Source: an uncultured Maribacter sp.
GTDB taxonomy: Bacteria > Bacteroidota > Bacteroidia > Flavobacteriales > Flavobacteriaceae
Reading direction: 5' to 3'
Length of the DNA stretch: 64,000 nt
Assembly: GCF_947495965.1 (NCBI RefSeq)
Contig: NZ_CANMBB010000001.1
Location: 647,728 to 711,727 of the forward strand
In this document: positions 7,157-15,735 of the stretch, one piece after another
Position numbering within the stretch: position 1 is the first letter of the stretch
Layout of the letters: every line of letters starts with the position of its first letter
Notes under the pieces: model-generated
The model's input: the letters and a program-made list of their open reading frames with translations, nothing else
Told to the model about the DNA's origin: nothing
The model's database searches: none
Position numbers and translations under genes: made by a program

Positions 7157-9256
7157 ATGCTACAAGAAGAACAAAAACAACAATTACTTAGCCTTTTAAA
7201 AACCCATTTTGGTTACGATTCTTTTAGACCCAACCAGTTAGAGGTTATCTCCAATGTACTAAACAAAAAAGACGTAATGGCTATTATGCCAACAGGTGGT
7301 GGTAAATCGCTCTGCTACCAATTACCAGCTTTAGCATTAGAAGGTACAACGGTGGTTATTTCTCCACTTATTGCACTTATGAAAGACCAAGTAGATGTGT
7401 TACGTGCCAACGGTGTTTCAGTAGCTTATTACAATAGTTCCCAACCAACCGAGGAACAACAAGAAACTTTAAAAAACTTTAAAGAAGGGAAACTAAAACT
7501 CTTTTACGTAGCGCCAGAAAGTTTGTCTTTTATAGAGCCCTATTTTACCCAAGTAAACATAGACCTTATTGCGGTAGATGAGGCGCATTGTATTTCTTCT
7601 TGGGGACACGATTTTAGACCTGCATATACCCAACTTGGGCGTTTAAAAGTAGCCTACCCAAAAGTGCCTATTATTGCACTTACAGCAACTGCCGACCGTG
7701 CTACACAAGATGATATTCTAGACCAACTTTCTATTCCGCATGCAGAGCGCCATTTGGCGTCTTTTAACAGACCAAACCTGTATTTAGAGGTTAGACCTGG
7801 GCAAAATAGAATGCAGCAAATACAGCAGTTCTTAGAAGGTAAAAGTACCGAAAGTGGTATTATCTATTGTTTAAGCAGAAAAAGTACCGAAAAAATTGCC
7901 GAACAGCTCTGTAGTTTAGGTTTTAAAGCCAAAGCATATCACGCAGGTATACAGGCCGATAAACGTTCTACAATTCAGGAAGACTTTATTAATGACCGCA
8001 CTCCAATTATTGTTGCTACCATTGCTTTTGGCATGGGAATAGATAAAAGTAACGTACGTTGGGTTATTCACTACAACATGCCTAAAAACTTAGAAGGTTA
8101 TTACCAAGAAATTGGTAGGGCTGGCCGTGATGGTATAGATTCTAACACCTTACTTTTTTATAGCTATTCTGATGTTTTGCAACTACGTAAATTTATAGAT
8201 AACGGAGGTAATACTACCGTGCAGTTGGCAAAATTAGAACGTATGCAACAATTTGCCGAAGCTTTAAGTTGTAGGCGAATTGCACTATTAAATTACTTTG
8301 GAGAACACAATACCAAAGCTTGTGGGAATTGCGATATATGCAAACGCCCACCTGCCTATTTTGATGCTACGGTGCTTGCCCAAAAAATTTGCTCCGCTAT
8401 TGTTCGTCTAAAAGAGCAAGAAGCTATGGGAACGGTTATAGATGTTTTACGAGGTTCCCAAAACGCTGCGGTATACGATAAAGGATATCAAAACATAAAA
8501 ACTTACGGTGCTTTAAAGGATATTCCTTGGCAAGATTTGCAGCAATATATAGTACAATTACTAAATCAAGGAGTGCTGCAAATAAACTTTAAAGAACATT
8601 CTAAGTTAGAATTAACACCACTGGCAAAGTCTATTTTGTTTGAAAAACAAAAAGTGCAATTGGCTACCCTTATAGACCTTAAAGAAAGAGCTAAGGAAAA
8701 AGCAAAAGCTGTTAAAAAACAAAGTGCTTTATTTGAAAAATTACGTGCCCTTAGACAACAAATAGCAACCGAAGAAAACGTGCCTGCCTATGTAGTTTTT
8801 ACCGATGCCAGTTTAAAAGATATGGAAGCAAAAAAACCTATGACCATAGAAGCTTTTGAAAAAGTTTCTGGTGTTGGTGCTGCCAAACTAAAGAAATATG
8901 CTAAGGTTTTTATGGATGAAATAGCAGCGCATAGAAGAACCGTAAAAACAAAAGTTCCTACTCATGAGGTTTCGTATACTATGTTTAAAGACGGAATTTC
9001 TATTAGCGATATTGCTGTAGAAAGAGGCATAAAACAAGATACTATCTACGGACATTTACAAAAGATGCATGAAAATGGTGAACCCATAGATTTTGAACAA
9101 TTTATATCTTCCGAAGAAATACAAAAAATAGAAAAAGCCAAAGAAGCACTTACAGCAGAAGATGGTTTAAAAGCATATTTTACCTATTTTGAAGAAAAAA
9201 TACCCTACTGGAAAATTAAAATGGGATTGTATTTGTTAGACTCTAATGGCGCTTAA
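7157..9256 (+). CDS. recQ: ATP-dependent DNA helicase RecQ
   Basis: 699 residues from the ATG at 7157. An ATG at 7130 is also in frame but lies inside the predicted promoter, and the family sequence begins after it. It unwinds DNA 3' to 5' in recombination and replication-fork repair. Visible in order: Q-motif region FGYDSFRPNQ (about 18-27), Walker A MPTGGGKS (44-51), DEAH box DEAHCISSWGHDFRP, helicase C motif GRAGRDG, a zinc-binding cluster C…CGNCDIC near 375-395, a winged-helix RQC domain, an HRDC domain around 535-610 and a C-terminal helix-turn-helix extension (DISVERG-like, DISIAVERG order not exact) found in many Bacteroidota RecQ proteins. Full length. The 3' end overlaps the convergent DoxX-like gene by 21 bases. 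Confidence 0.96.
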   Translation: MLQEEQKQQLLSLLKTHFGYDSFRPNQLEVISNVLNKKDVMAIMPTGGGKSLCYQLPALALEGTTVVISPLIALMKDQVDVLRANGVSVAYYNSSQPTEEQQETLKNFKEGKLKLFYVAPESLSFIEPYFTQVNIDLIAVDEAHCISSWGHDFRPAYTQLGRLKVAYPKVPIIALTATADRATQDDILDQLSIPHAERHLASFNRPNLYLEVRPGQNRMQQIQQFLEGKSTESGIIYCLSRKSTEKIAEQLCSLGFKAKAYHAGIQADKRSTIQEDFINDRTPIIVATIAFGMGIDKSNVRWVIHYNMPKNLEGYYQEIGRAGRDGIDSNTLLFYSYSDVLQLRKFIDNGGNTTVQLAKLERMQQFAEALSCRRIALLNYFGEHNTKACGNCDICKRPPAYFDATVLAQKICSAIVRLKEQEAMGTVIDVLRGSQNAAVYDKGYQNIKTYGALKDIPWQDLQQYIVQLLNQGVLQINFKEHSKLELTPLAKSILFEKQKVQLATLIDLKERAKEKAKAVKKQSALFEKLRALRQQIATEENVPAYVVFTDASLKDMEAKKPMTIEAFEKVSGVGAAKLKKYAKVFMDEIAAHRRTVKTKVPTHEVSYTMFKDGISISDIAVERGIKQDTIYGHLQKMHENGEPIDFEQFISSEEIQKIEKAKEALTAEDGLKAYFTYFEEKIPYWKIKMGLYLLDSNGA

Positions 9257-9688
9257 ATATATCCATACAATAAAGAATATTTGTAACGGCACTCTAAACC
9301 AAAGATATACTAATCCAGGCCCATCATAGGTAGCTTTTTGATAGTTTATATTTTCTAGTGCTGCCTTTATATTAGAAGGAAGTATTGCTATAAAAAATAA
9401 AATTAAAAGCCATGCCACTACTACTCGGTATTCCGAAAAGTGTAAAGCAAAAGCGCCAAACACCTCTATAATTCCAGTTAAAATAATAACCTCTTTTTTA
9501 AAAGGAATAAAGTCGGGGACCATTAAAGCCATTCCGTCTGCGTACATAAAATGCCCTAATGCTGTAAAAAACAACATGGCAGACATTCCTATACGTGCGG
9601 AAAAAGCATAATCATAATTTCCTGTGTTTATTTTTATAAAAATAAGTGCAGGAATACTAACAACAATAAGAATTAAAAATGGTTTCAT
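9236..9688 (-). CDS. DoxX-like membrane protein
   Basis: 150 residues from the ATG at 9688. The longer frame starts at a TTG (9730) that is better read as the -33 element of the promoter. Four hydrophobic helices at about 4-20, 35-50, 65-80 and 90-108, plus a fifth near the C terminus, with GMSAMLFFTALGHF and ILTGIIEVFGAFAL patterns, match the DoxX/DoxD-like family of small membrane proteins. The activity of this family is poorly defined; some members are tied to redox or quinone chemistry. The 3' end runs 21 bases into recQ on the other strand. It follows the Crp/Fnr gene closely but has its own promoter. Confidence 0.8.
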   Translation of the reverse strand: MKPFLILIVVSIPALIFIKINTGNYDYAFSARIGMSAMLFFTALGHFMYADGMALMVPDFIPFKKEVIILTGIIEVFGAFALHFSEYRVVVAWLLILFFIAILPSNIKAALENINYQKATYDGPGLVYLWFRVPLQIFFIVWIYLSAIRV

Positions 9689-9699
9689 CTTTTTTTTAG

Positions 9700-9730
9700 C
9701 AAAAGTAGAGGTAGCTAAAAGACCAAACAA
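9700..9730 (-). promoter_or_regulatory. Promoter of DoxX-like gene
   Basis: Read on the minus strand: TTG (9730-9728), 20 bases, then TACTTTTG (9707-9700), an exact TAnnTTTG match. Transcription would start just upstream of the ATG at 9688, which rules out the TTG as a start codon. Confidence 0.65.
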
Positions 9731-9740
9731 TGAACCTAGG

Positions 9741-10307
9741 TTAAGTAATTCTTTTTCGAATTCTACTTAAAGCTTGTGGTGTTACTCCAATATAAGAAGC
9801 TATATATTTAAGAGGAATTTCCTTTATTAAATTAGGTCTTTCTCTAAATAGATTAAGATATCTTTCCTCAGCAGATTGGGTTAATAAAGACGCTTCTCTT
9901 TTAGATTTGGCAAGAAACAAAGTTTCTGCCGTTACCCTACCAATACTATTTCCATCAACTGTTTCTTTATAAATATCCTGAAGATCGGCATAGGTTAAAC
10001 GCCAAACTACGACAGTAGACATAGCATCTATCTGAAATATACTTGGTTCTCTGTTTAAAAAAGAAGCATAAGAGCTCACAAATTCATTCTCAAAAACAAA
10101 CCCAACAGTTACATCATTCTCTATTTTAGGAATATAAATTCTAGCAGAGCCCTCTATAATAAAACTAAGATAGCGCTCTACATTTCCTGCTTTTAAAAGC
10201 GCATCGCCTTTTTTTATTTCGTATTTCTTTAATTTGGAAGAGAATATCTCCCAATCGGCATCCGAAAGCTTGCTAATAGTATCTAGAGATTTTCTTACTT
10301 CTTCCAT
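9741..10307 (-). CDS. Crp/Fnr-family transcription regulator
   Basis: 188 residues. Residues about 20-125 form the cyclic-nucleotide-binding-type beta roll (KKGDALLKAGNVERYLSFIIEGSARIY is the start of the roll, shown here only as a region), and residues 150-186 hold a helix-turn-helix (PLKYIASYIGVTPQALSRIR) that binds DNA. No Cys cluster for an iron-sulfur centre is present, so it is a Crp-like, not an Fnr-like oxygen sensor; the ligand is unknown. It lies 24 bases after the last gene of the pigment operon in the same direction and 52 bases before the DoxX-like gene. It might control either neighbour, but many flavobacteria carry such regulator/DoxX-like pairs outside pigment clusters, so a link to pigment is only a guess. 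Confidence 0.88.
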   Translation of the reverse strand: MEEVRKSLDTISKLSDADWEIFSSKLKKYEIKKGDALLKAGNVERYLSFIIEGSARIYIPKIENDVTVGFVFENEFVSSYASFLNREPSIFQIDAMSTVVVWRLTYADLQDIYKETVDGNSIGRVTAETLFLAKSKREASLLTQSAEERYLNLFRERPNLIKEIPLKYIASYIGVTPQALSRIRKRIT

Positions 10308-10331
10308 ATCTAAAAGATTTAAAAAACACCT

Positions 10332-11621
10332 TTACCCCCTCCTATCAATTACCGTAACGGGTTTTCTGCCTAACATAGAACTTCTGAGTTTCTGAATTTC
10401 TGCATTATTACAAAATTCAATTTTTGGAGCAACTCTAAGTTTAGACCTAAAGTGGTCTCTGATTTCGCTCTGTAATTCGTCGGATTGGTTATTAGAAGCT
10501 ATTTTAATTCCAATTTCGTCGGTACCAATATCGTTATGATAAATTTCTATAACATGGCTTTCTACCTCTGTAAAATCGTTTAAAAGATTATCCATCGCTG
10601 GCGGATAAAGGGTAGTTCCCTTGTACTTTACCATTTGTTTTTTTCTTCCTACTAAAGGCCCTATTCTAACCGTATTTCTACCACAAGCACATGGCTCATT
10701 ATGTGCCACTACAATATCGCCAGTTTTAAAACGTAAAAGCGGCATTGCCTCTACTCCCAGTGTTGTGATTGTTAATTCTCCTTCTGTTCCTGCCGGAACA
10801 GGTTGGTTGTTATCATCTAAGACCTCCACAATAATTAATTCTGGATGTTGGTGCCCTCCTTGCATTTCGGAACATTCCGTAAAAGCAGTACTCATTTCTG
10901 TAGAAGCGTAGGTAGAAAACAAATCTATATCCCACTTTTCTTTAATTTTATTTCCTAAAATATTCAAAGAAAAATCTTGGTTGCGTAACGACTCTCCAAT
11001 ACAAACTGCTCCTTTAATACCCGAATTTTTATAATCTATACCGTGCTCATCTGCATAGCTTACCAATTTTAATAAAAAAGAAGGCACTACTATTAAATAC
11101 GAAGGTTTAAATTTTACAATAGTATCCCATTGCAATTCTGGAATGCCGGCGCCTACTCTTATAATTCCGGCGCCCAATTTTCTGGCGCCTAAGAAATATG
11201 CCAAACCAGCAATAAAACGCCTATCCATAGTCGTAGTAAGTTGTAAAACATCTTCCTTTGTAATACCAGCGCAAGCAAAAGAGATAGACTCGTTATAGGC
11301 CAAACGCTCCAAATCGGCATCAGTTAAAGCTATGGTAACTGGGTCTCCTAAGGTGCCCGATGTGGTTACATAATCTACAATATCGGTCTTAGAAACACAT
11401 AGAAAATCGGCATTATGCTTTTGTAACTCTTCCTTCGTAGTTGGTGTTATTTTTACCAAATCTTCCAAAGTCTGAATATCCTCTGCAACAATTTTATGAC
11501 TCTTGAACAAACGTCTGTAATACGGAGATTTTTCCAGTAGATAAGATATTAATTCTCTCAGTTTTTCTTCTTGAAAAGCTTTTATTGTTTTCTGGTCTGC
11601 CTTTTCTATTTCAGGAATCAT
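10332..11621 (-). CDS. Phenylacetate-CoA ligase-like adenylate-forming enzyme
   Basis: 429 residues of the PaaK-like AMP-binding family, which activates carboxylic acids as acyl-AMP and then as thioesters. The P-loop TTSGTLGDPV lies at about 86-95, the adenine-binding segment STYASTEMSTAF near 240, and FKTGDIV near 310; a small C-terminal domain follows. A Cys-rich patch PCACGRN (about 320) is typical of PaaK-like proteins in these clusters. The ATG overlaps the stop of the C45 gene (ATGA). In a flexirubin cluster with an ammonia lyase, the likely substrate is a (hydroxy)cinnamic acid starter or the finished polyene acid; sequence does not decide which. It is the last gene of the pigment run. 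Confidence 0.85.
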   Translation of the reverse strand: MIPEIEKADQKTIKAFQEEKLRELISYLLEKSPYYRRLFKSHKIVAEDIQTLEDLVKITPTTKEELQKHNADFLCVSKTDIVDYVTTSGTLGDPVTIALTDADLERLAYNESISFACAGITKEDVLQLTTTMDRRFIAGLAYFLGARKLGAGIIRVGAGIPELQWDTIVKFKPSYLIVVPSFLLKLVSYADEHGIDYKNSGIKGAVCIGESLRNQDFSLNILGNKIKEKWDIDLFSTYASTEMSTAFTECSEMQGGHQHPELIIVEVLDDNNQPVPAGTEGELTITTLGVEAMPLLRFKTGDIVVAHNEPCACGRNTVRIGPLVGRKKQMVKYKGTTLYPPAMDNLLNDFTEVESHVIEIYHNDIGTDEIGIKIASNNQSDELQSEIRDHFRSKLRVAPKIEFCNNAEIQKLRSSMLGRKPVTVIDRRG

Positions 11622-13303
11622 GCGTCTATTTTCCGTTTTATTTTGCGAATATACTCCTCTATATTTTCTTGGTCTACAAGTGTAGTAATTTCTTTTGTTT
11701 TAGCACTATTAAACTCGGCCAAAGCAGCTCTAAAATACCCTTGCTCATATAAATATTTTCCACTAATGTAGTAGCTTTCCCAGTGGTTTGGATTTTTCTT
11801 CTGTAACTCTTTAAAAAGCTGTAAGTCTACTTTTTCCTCTTTATGTATTGCTTTTTCAATGGTACGTTTTAGAGTTCTATACGCCTCATAATTTGTAAAT
11901 GCCTCAGTAAATTGAAAAGTGTCTTTAGCTATTACTAAATTATTATTTGCCAACTGCCTTGGCTCTATATTTTTAGCTTTTTTTTTAAAAATGGTATTTA
12001 AATCGTACGCTACAAACTCTCCTAATTGGTATGGATTAGAAGATACCCATACCAATAGCTCTTCTGGTTTAAAAACAATACCATGGTGTGCTAGTAATTG
12101 GTTTAAGGCTTTCTCATTCCCATAACCAATGTCTTTATCGTCTAAACCTTTTTTGTTTCTTAAAATATCTACGGCAATTTCTGGTGTTACTTTAGGATTT
12201 TCCTGCAGCAGTTCTTCCATACGTTCATAACGATACTGCGAGTGGCTCTCTAAAATATGTTTTTGATTTTTTTCATCATTAGCATACGCTGCACTCTGAA
12301 AATGATTAGAACACACCAAGGTATTCTGATTCTCCACTTTATAAACTCCAAAGTTCTTAGGGGATACTTCAATTAGGACTACTTCTTTATCTTTTGCACT
12401 ACCCACAAAAATAGATTCGGAAACAAAAACCTCTTTACTTTTTGCAATTGCAATAGCTTCTTTGATAGTACTAGCATATTGTAAAATTTCTCTAGTGACC
12501 AAAGAAATTGGGGTTTTTGCGACTAAAGGAAATTTAGATTTTCCTGCATTTATAGTAACCGTTATCCCTTTATTATTCATTCCAGAAACTACTCCTAGCA
12601 TTCCGCCCCAAGTAACCGACATAAATGGGTGCCCCTTCTCTGGCTCTATAAATGCTATTATCTTATCCTCTGCAAAAGTATCGCCAGCATAGAAATCTAA
12701 ATTACGCCCAATGATAAGTTTCCCATCTTTGGTTTTATCTCCCCAAGCAGCAAAAGAAGAACAACCAACTAGTGCTAAATCTTGTAATGCATGGCCAATA
12801 TCATGCGCACCATGCAAATATAAAATTCTGGGATATGGGGCCGCAATATGCTGGTATTTTGGTGACGCGTACTGAGACAAACCATAAATTTCTGCTTTAA
12901 AATCCTCATTAATATTCAAATACATTTTACGATTAAACCAAGCTAAAAATTTACGTAATAAATACTGCTTAGTTTTAGAAGGTACCATTTCGTCTACCTT
13001 AGATAATAATGCATTTTCTTGTTTATGAAAAAGCTCTTGCGTTAGCGATCCTGTTGCTAAACCCAACTGCATTGGGTTGCCTTTTACATAAAGCTCCCAT
13101 TGCCCTTGTTTATTTTTATTTAAAAATCCGTTTTGGGTAACATAACTAGTATCCGAAACTTTAATTCTCTGCGGTTTTTCTAGAGAATAATTACTAATAT
13201 CTGGCACGTTTTTTAAAGACTTAGAAACACCACAAGAGAACAGTAACGTACTTAAAATAAAGGTAACTACAATAGAAAAAAAAGAGTTTAATTTTAATTT
13301 CAT
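11618..13303 (-). CDS. C45-family (acyl-CoA:6-APA acyltransferase-like) Ntn hydrolase, lipoprotein
   Basis: 561 residues. A lipoprotein signal ends LLFSC with the lipidated Cys at 24, so the protein is anchored outside the inner membrane, probably in the outer membrane. Residues about 170-420 match C45 autoproteolytic acyltransferases/hydrolases: the presumed nucleophile is the Cys of LVGCSSFAAWG near 181, followed by IGRNLDFYAGD and GMNNKGITVTINAG. Members cleave themselves before that Cys and then hydrolyse or transfer acyl amides or esters. The C-terminal 100 residues carry a TPR-like helical stretch (ESYYISGKYLYEQGYFRAAL region). In this cluster an outer-membrane acyltransferase could join the polyene acid to the resorcinol or to another carrier; this is inference. 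It overlaps the PaaK-like gene and sits one base after the cupin gene. Confidence 0.82.
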   Translation of the reverse strand: MKLKLNSFFSIVVTFILSTLLFSCGVSKSLKNVPDISNYSLEKPQRIKVSDTSYVTQNGFLNKNKQGQWELYVKGNPMQLGLATGSLTQELFHKQENALLSKVDEMVPSKTKQYLLRKFLAWFNRKMYLNINEDFKAEIYGLSQYASPKYQHIAAPYPRILYLHGAHDIGHALQDLALVGCSSFAAWGDKTKDGKLIIGRNLDFYAGDTFAEDKIIAFIEPEKGHPFMSVTWGGMLGVVSGMNNKGITVTINAGKSKFPLVAKTPISLVTREILQYASTIKEAIAIAKSKEVFVSESIFVGSAKDKEVVLIEVSPKNFGVYKVENQNTLVCSNHFQSAAYANDEKNQKHILESHSQYRYERMEELLQENPKVTPEIAVDILRNKKGLDDKDIGYGNEKALNQLLAHHGIVFKPEELLVWVSSNPYQLGEFVAYDLNTIFKKKAKNIEPRQLANNNLVIAKDTFQFTEAFTNYEAYRTLKRTIEKAIHKEEKVDLQLFKELQKKNPNHWESYYISGKYLYEQGYFRAALAEFNSAKTKEITTLVDQENIEEYIRKIKRKIDA

Positions 13304-13304
13304 T

Positions 13305-14177
13305 CTAATGTTTTTCTAAATTTTTATGTGTTTTTTTAACCGCAAGTTCCTCTTTATAGTTTAACCATTTTTGCCCCCAAAATCTACGTGTAATATTATC
13401 AAAATGACGCATAATTGCCACATTATACAGCATATTTAAAAAACGTTTTGGCGTCCTTGGCAATGCACGTAAAGTCATAGAAAAACCACCATTAAGGTAT
13501 TTTATATAATGCCAATAACCACTGGGCATATACAAAGCATCGCCATGCTTCATCTGCACCTGTATCCCTTCTGCATACTGCAATGCTGGATATTTTTCAA
13601 AATCTGGATTATCCATATCTATCTTATCAATATTGTGTATTGAAAAAGGGACTTTATATAAATATTGGGTTTGCTCAGGAGAAAACAGAGTTACACTTTT
13701 ATCGCCATGAAAATGAAAATGCATACTGTCTGGCAAATCAATATCATAGTGCATAAAAACTTTAGAATCTCCACCTCCAAAAAACAAAGCAGGTAATCTT
13801 TTAAAGAATTTTAGCCCAATATCTGGGTATTTAAAATCTTTTAATAACTCGGGCATACTTTTTAGAATGTCATAAAAGAAAATTCGTAAATCGGTAGGCT
13901 TAGTTTTTAAAATTTCTATATAATCGTATAGCTTAAGTTCTTTTACTGGAGCGTATACACTCTCTTTATCTTTTGCAGGCTCATTATTGTAAAGTGGTAC
14001 AATTTGCTCCCCTGCTCTTTCTTGAATATAATCTAGCGTCCATTTTTCATAGGCAGGCCAATCTTTAGTTAAACCTTCTATTAAAACTGGACGTTGCGGC
14101 TTGTAGTACTTTTCTATAAAATCTGCTTTGGTAATATTTTTTACTCGCTCTATAGGAGTGATTTTAAATTTTCCCAT
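13305..14177 (-). CDS. Cupin-like (JmjC-type) oxygenase
   Basis: 290 residues of the cupin-like/JmjC family of Fe(II)- and 2-oxoglutarate-dependent oxygenases. Seen: the N-terminal RPVLIEGLTKDWPA, the metal motif HYDID (H and D, about 142-146) preceding FHFHGDKSVTLFSP, and the second His in MPSGYWHYI near 222-230. Catalytic residues therefore look intact. It probably hydroxylates a small molecule or protein; in a pigment cluster ring or chain hydroxylation is a reasonable guess. The start codon shares a base with the stop of the upstream CrtI-like gene (TAATG), so the two are translationally coupled. Confidence 0.8.
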   Translation of the reverse strand: MGKFKITPIERVKNITKADFIEKYYKPQRPVLIEGLTKDWPAYEKWTLDYIQERAGEQIVPLYNNEPAKDKESVYAPVKELKLYDYIEILKTKPTDLRIFFYDILKSMPELLKDFKYPDIGLKFFKRLPALFFGGGDSKVFMHYDIDLPDSMHFHFHGDKSVTLFSPEQTQYLYKVPFSIHNIDKIDMDNPDFEKYPALQYAEGIQVQMKHGDALYMPSGYWHYIKYLNGGFSMTLRALPRTPKRFLNMLYNVAIMRHFDNITRRFWGQKWLNYKEELAVKKTHKNLEKH

Positions 14178-15727
14178 TACGCATTTACGTTTACAATGTT
14201 TTCTTCTGCAGTAGGTTCTGTAATTTTATTTAACAAATATTCCCTTCCTAAAATTTCGGAACAGGTAACAATTCCGCTAATGGTAACCCCTAAAATACCA
14301 TGCATATTTAAGCTTTGTCCTGTAAATAACAAGTTTTTAATTTTTGTTCTTGGAGACAAGACTGATTTTAAAGGGTTATTTACATCTTTTACATAGCCAT
14401 ACATAGAACCCTCATTACAGGCTATATAATCTCTATAGGATAAAGGTGTAGAGGTGTACACCGTTTGTATACATTCTCTAATTGTTGGGAACTTTTTTTC
14501 TAACTCTTTTATAAGTTGCTCTGCTTTATTCTTTTTAAACTCTTCATAGGTTTCTCCCCTGTTGTTTTTATGTGCAACCGTATTAAATGTATTGTCCCAT
14601 GGCCTTACCTCATCGTATTGCATATAAGTAATAGCCGTTAATTGGTCTGCCCACTCTCCTAATCCTTTTTTTACACCCATAGAAACCATATATCCTAATG
14701 GCCAGTTTTCTTGGGTATAATTATGACAGTTCCAAACTGCTTCTGGCGTTTTATAGTGGTAGTAATTTTTATTTAAATACTTTACCTTCTCTGGTTTTAA
14801 CACCAAATGAATACTAAAGGCCGATATGGTACTTTCTATATCTTTAATACGATTACTATAGGCTTTTCTAAAATTGGTTTCCCCAACTAATTTTAAAGTT
14901 AGTTTTGGTTCTATGTTAGATATAAAAAGGTCTCCTTTTACAATAGTACCGTCTTTAGTATGTGCCGCAACAATTTGCTTTTCTTTATATTCTAATTGGG
15001 TTACCTCTTTATGTTTATATGCTTCGCCACCGTTTTCTATTAATTTTCTAATTAACAGCTTAGTTATTTGGCTACCACCATTTACACAACGGTACGAACT
15101 TTCTATATAAGAGTTTACAGAAAGTGCATGTACATAAAATGGAGTCTTGTCGGACTCCCCAGCATACAATAAATTAGAACCCGCTAATACTGCCTGTAAT
15201 TTTTTATTAGAAGTAAAAGAATTTATATGTGCTTTAGCCGGAAGTGAAAAAAGCTCGGTATCATCATAATAAGGTTTTCCTAATTTTAAATTATAAAGCG
15301 GAAATTTATCGCAAGTTTCTTTTAATTCTTTACAATAGGCTTTAATACCTTCTTCTTCTTCTGGAAATTGGCTTATTAAAGATTGCTGAAAATTTTCATA
15401 CCCTTGGGCATGGCTGTATTCGTTTTCATCTTCATCAAAAGTGATAATATCAAAACCATCTACGTCCATTTTTTTTAAATTTAGCCCATCAAAAATGCCT
15501 AAATATTTAAAGTAACGATATAAATTTTGTCCTTTAGAAAGTCCGCCTATATAATGCACTCCGGTATCAAAAATGGTTTTCTCGCGTACAAATGTTTGTA
15601 GGTTACCACCATATTGGTTGTTTTTTTCTAGCACGCATACACTCTTCCCTTCTTTTGCTAAAATAATAGCAGAAACAAGTCCTCCCATGCCACTGCCAAC
15701 AATTACAACATCATACTTCTTATCCAT
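14177..15727 (-). CDS. CrtI-like FAD-dependent oxidoreductase (phytoene desaturase family)
   Basis: 516 residues. The FAD-binding dinucleotide fold is at the N terminus (VIVGSGMGGLVSAI, 8-21) followed by LEKNNQYGGNLQTF, the classic pattern of carotenoid desaturases and isomerases; the C-terminal FAD motif appears as NLLFTGQSLNMHGILG. No carotenoid synthesis gene (CrtB, CrtE) is nearby, so the enzyme more likely acts on the polyene or resorcinol of the flexirubin route, or on a lipid. Homologues of this type recur in flexirubin clusters. Eight bases separate it from the MMPL fusion gene. Confidence 0.88.
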   Translation of the reverse strand: MDKKYDVVIVGSGMGGLVSAIILAKEGKSVCVLEKNNQYGGNLQTFVREKTIFDTGVHYIGGLSKGQNLYRYFKYLGIFDGLNLKKMDVDGFDIITFDEDENEYSHAQGYENFQQSLISQFPEEEEGIKAYCKELKETCDKFPLYNLKLGKPYYDDTELFSLPAKAHINSFTSNKKLQAVLAGSNLLYAGESDKTPFYVHALSVNSYIESSYRCVNGGSQITKLLIRKLIENGGEAYKHKEVTQLEYKEKQIVAAHTKDGTIVKGDLFISNIEPKLTLKLVGETNFRKAYSNRIKDIESTISAFSIHLVLKPEKVKYLNKNYYHYKTPEAVWNCHNYTQENWPLGYMVSMGVKKGLGEWADQLTAITYMQYDEVRPWDNTFNTVAHKNNRGETYEEFKKNKAEQLIKELEKKFPTIRECIQTVYTSTPLSYRDYIACNEGSMYGYVKDVNNPLKSVLSPRTKIKNLLFTGQSLNMHGILGVTISGIVTCSEILGREYLLNKITEPTAEENIVNVNA

Positions 15728-15735
15728 TCTTTAAT

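Noticed and set aside
14177-15727. Reading the CrtI-like gene as evidence for carotenoid synthesis
   Set aside because: No phytoene synthase, prenyl synthase or lycopene cyclase lies in the window; the context is flexirubin.
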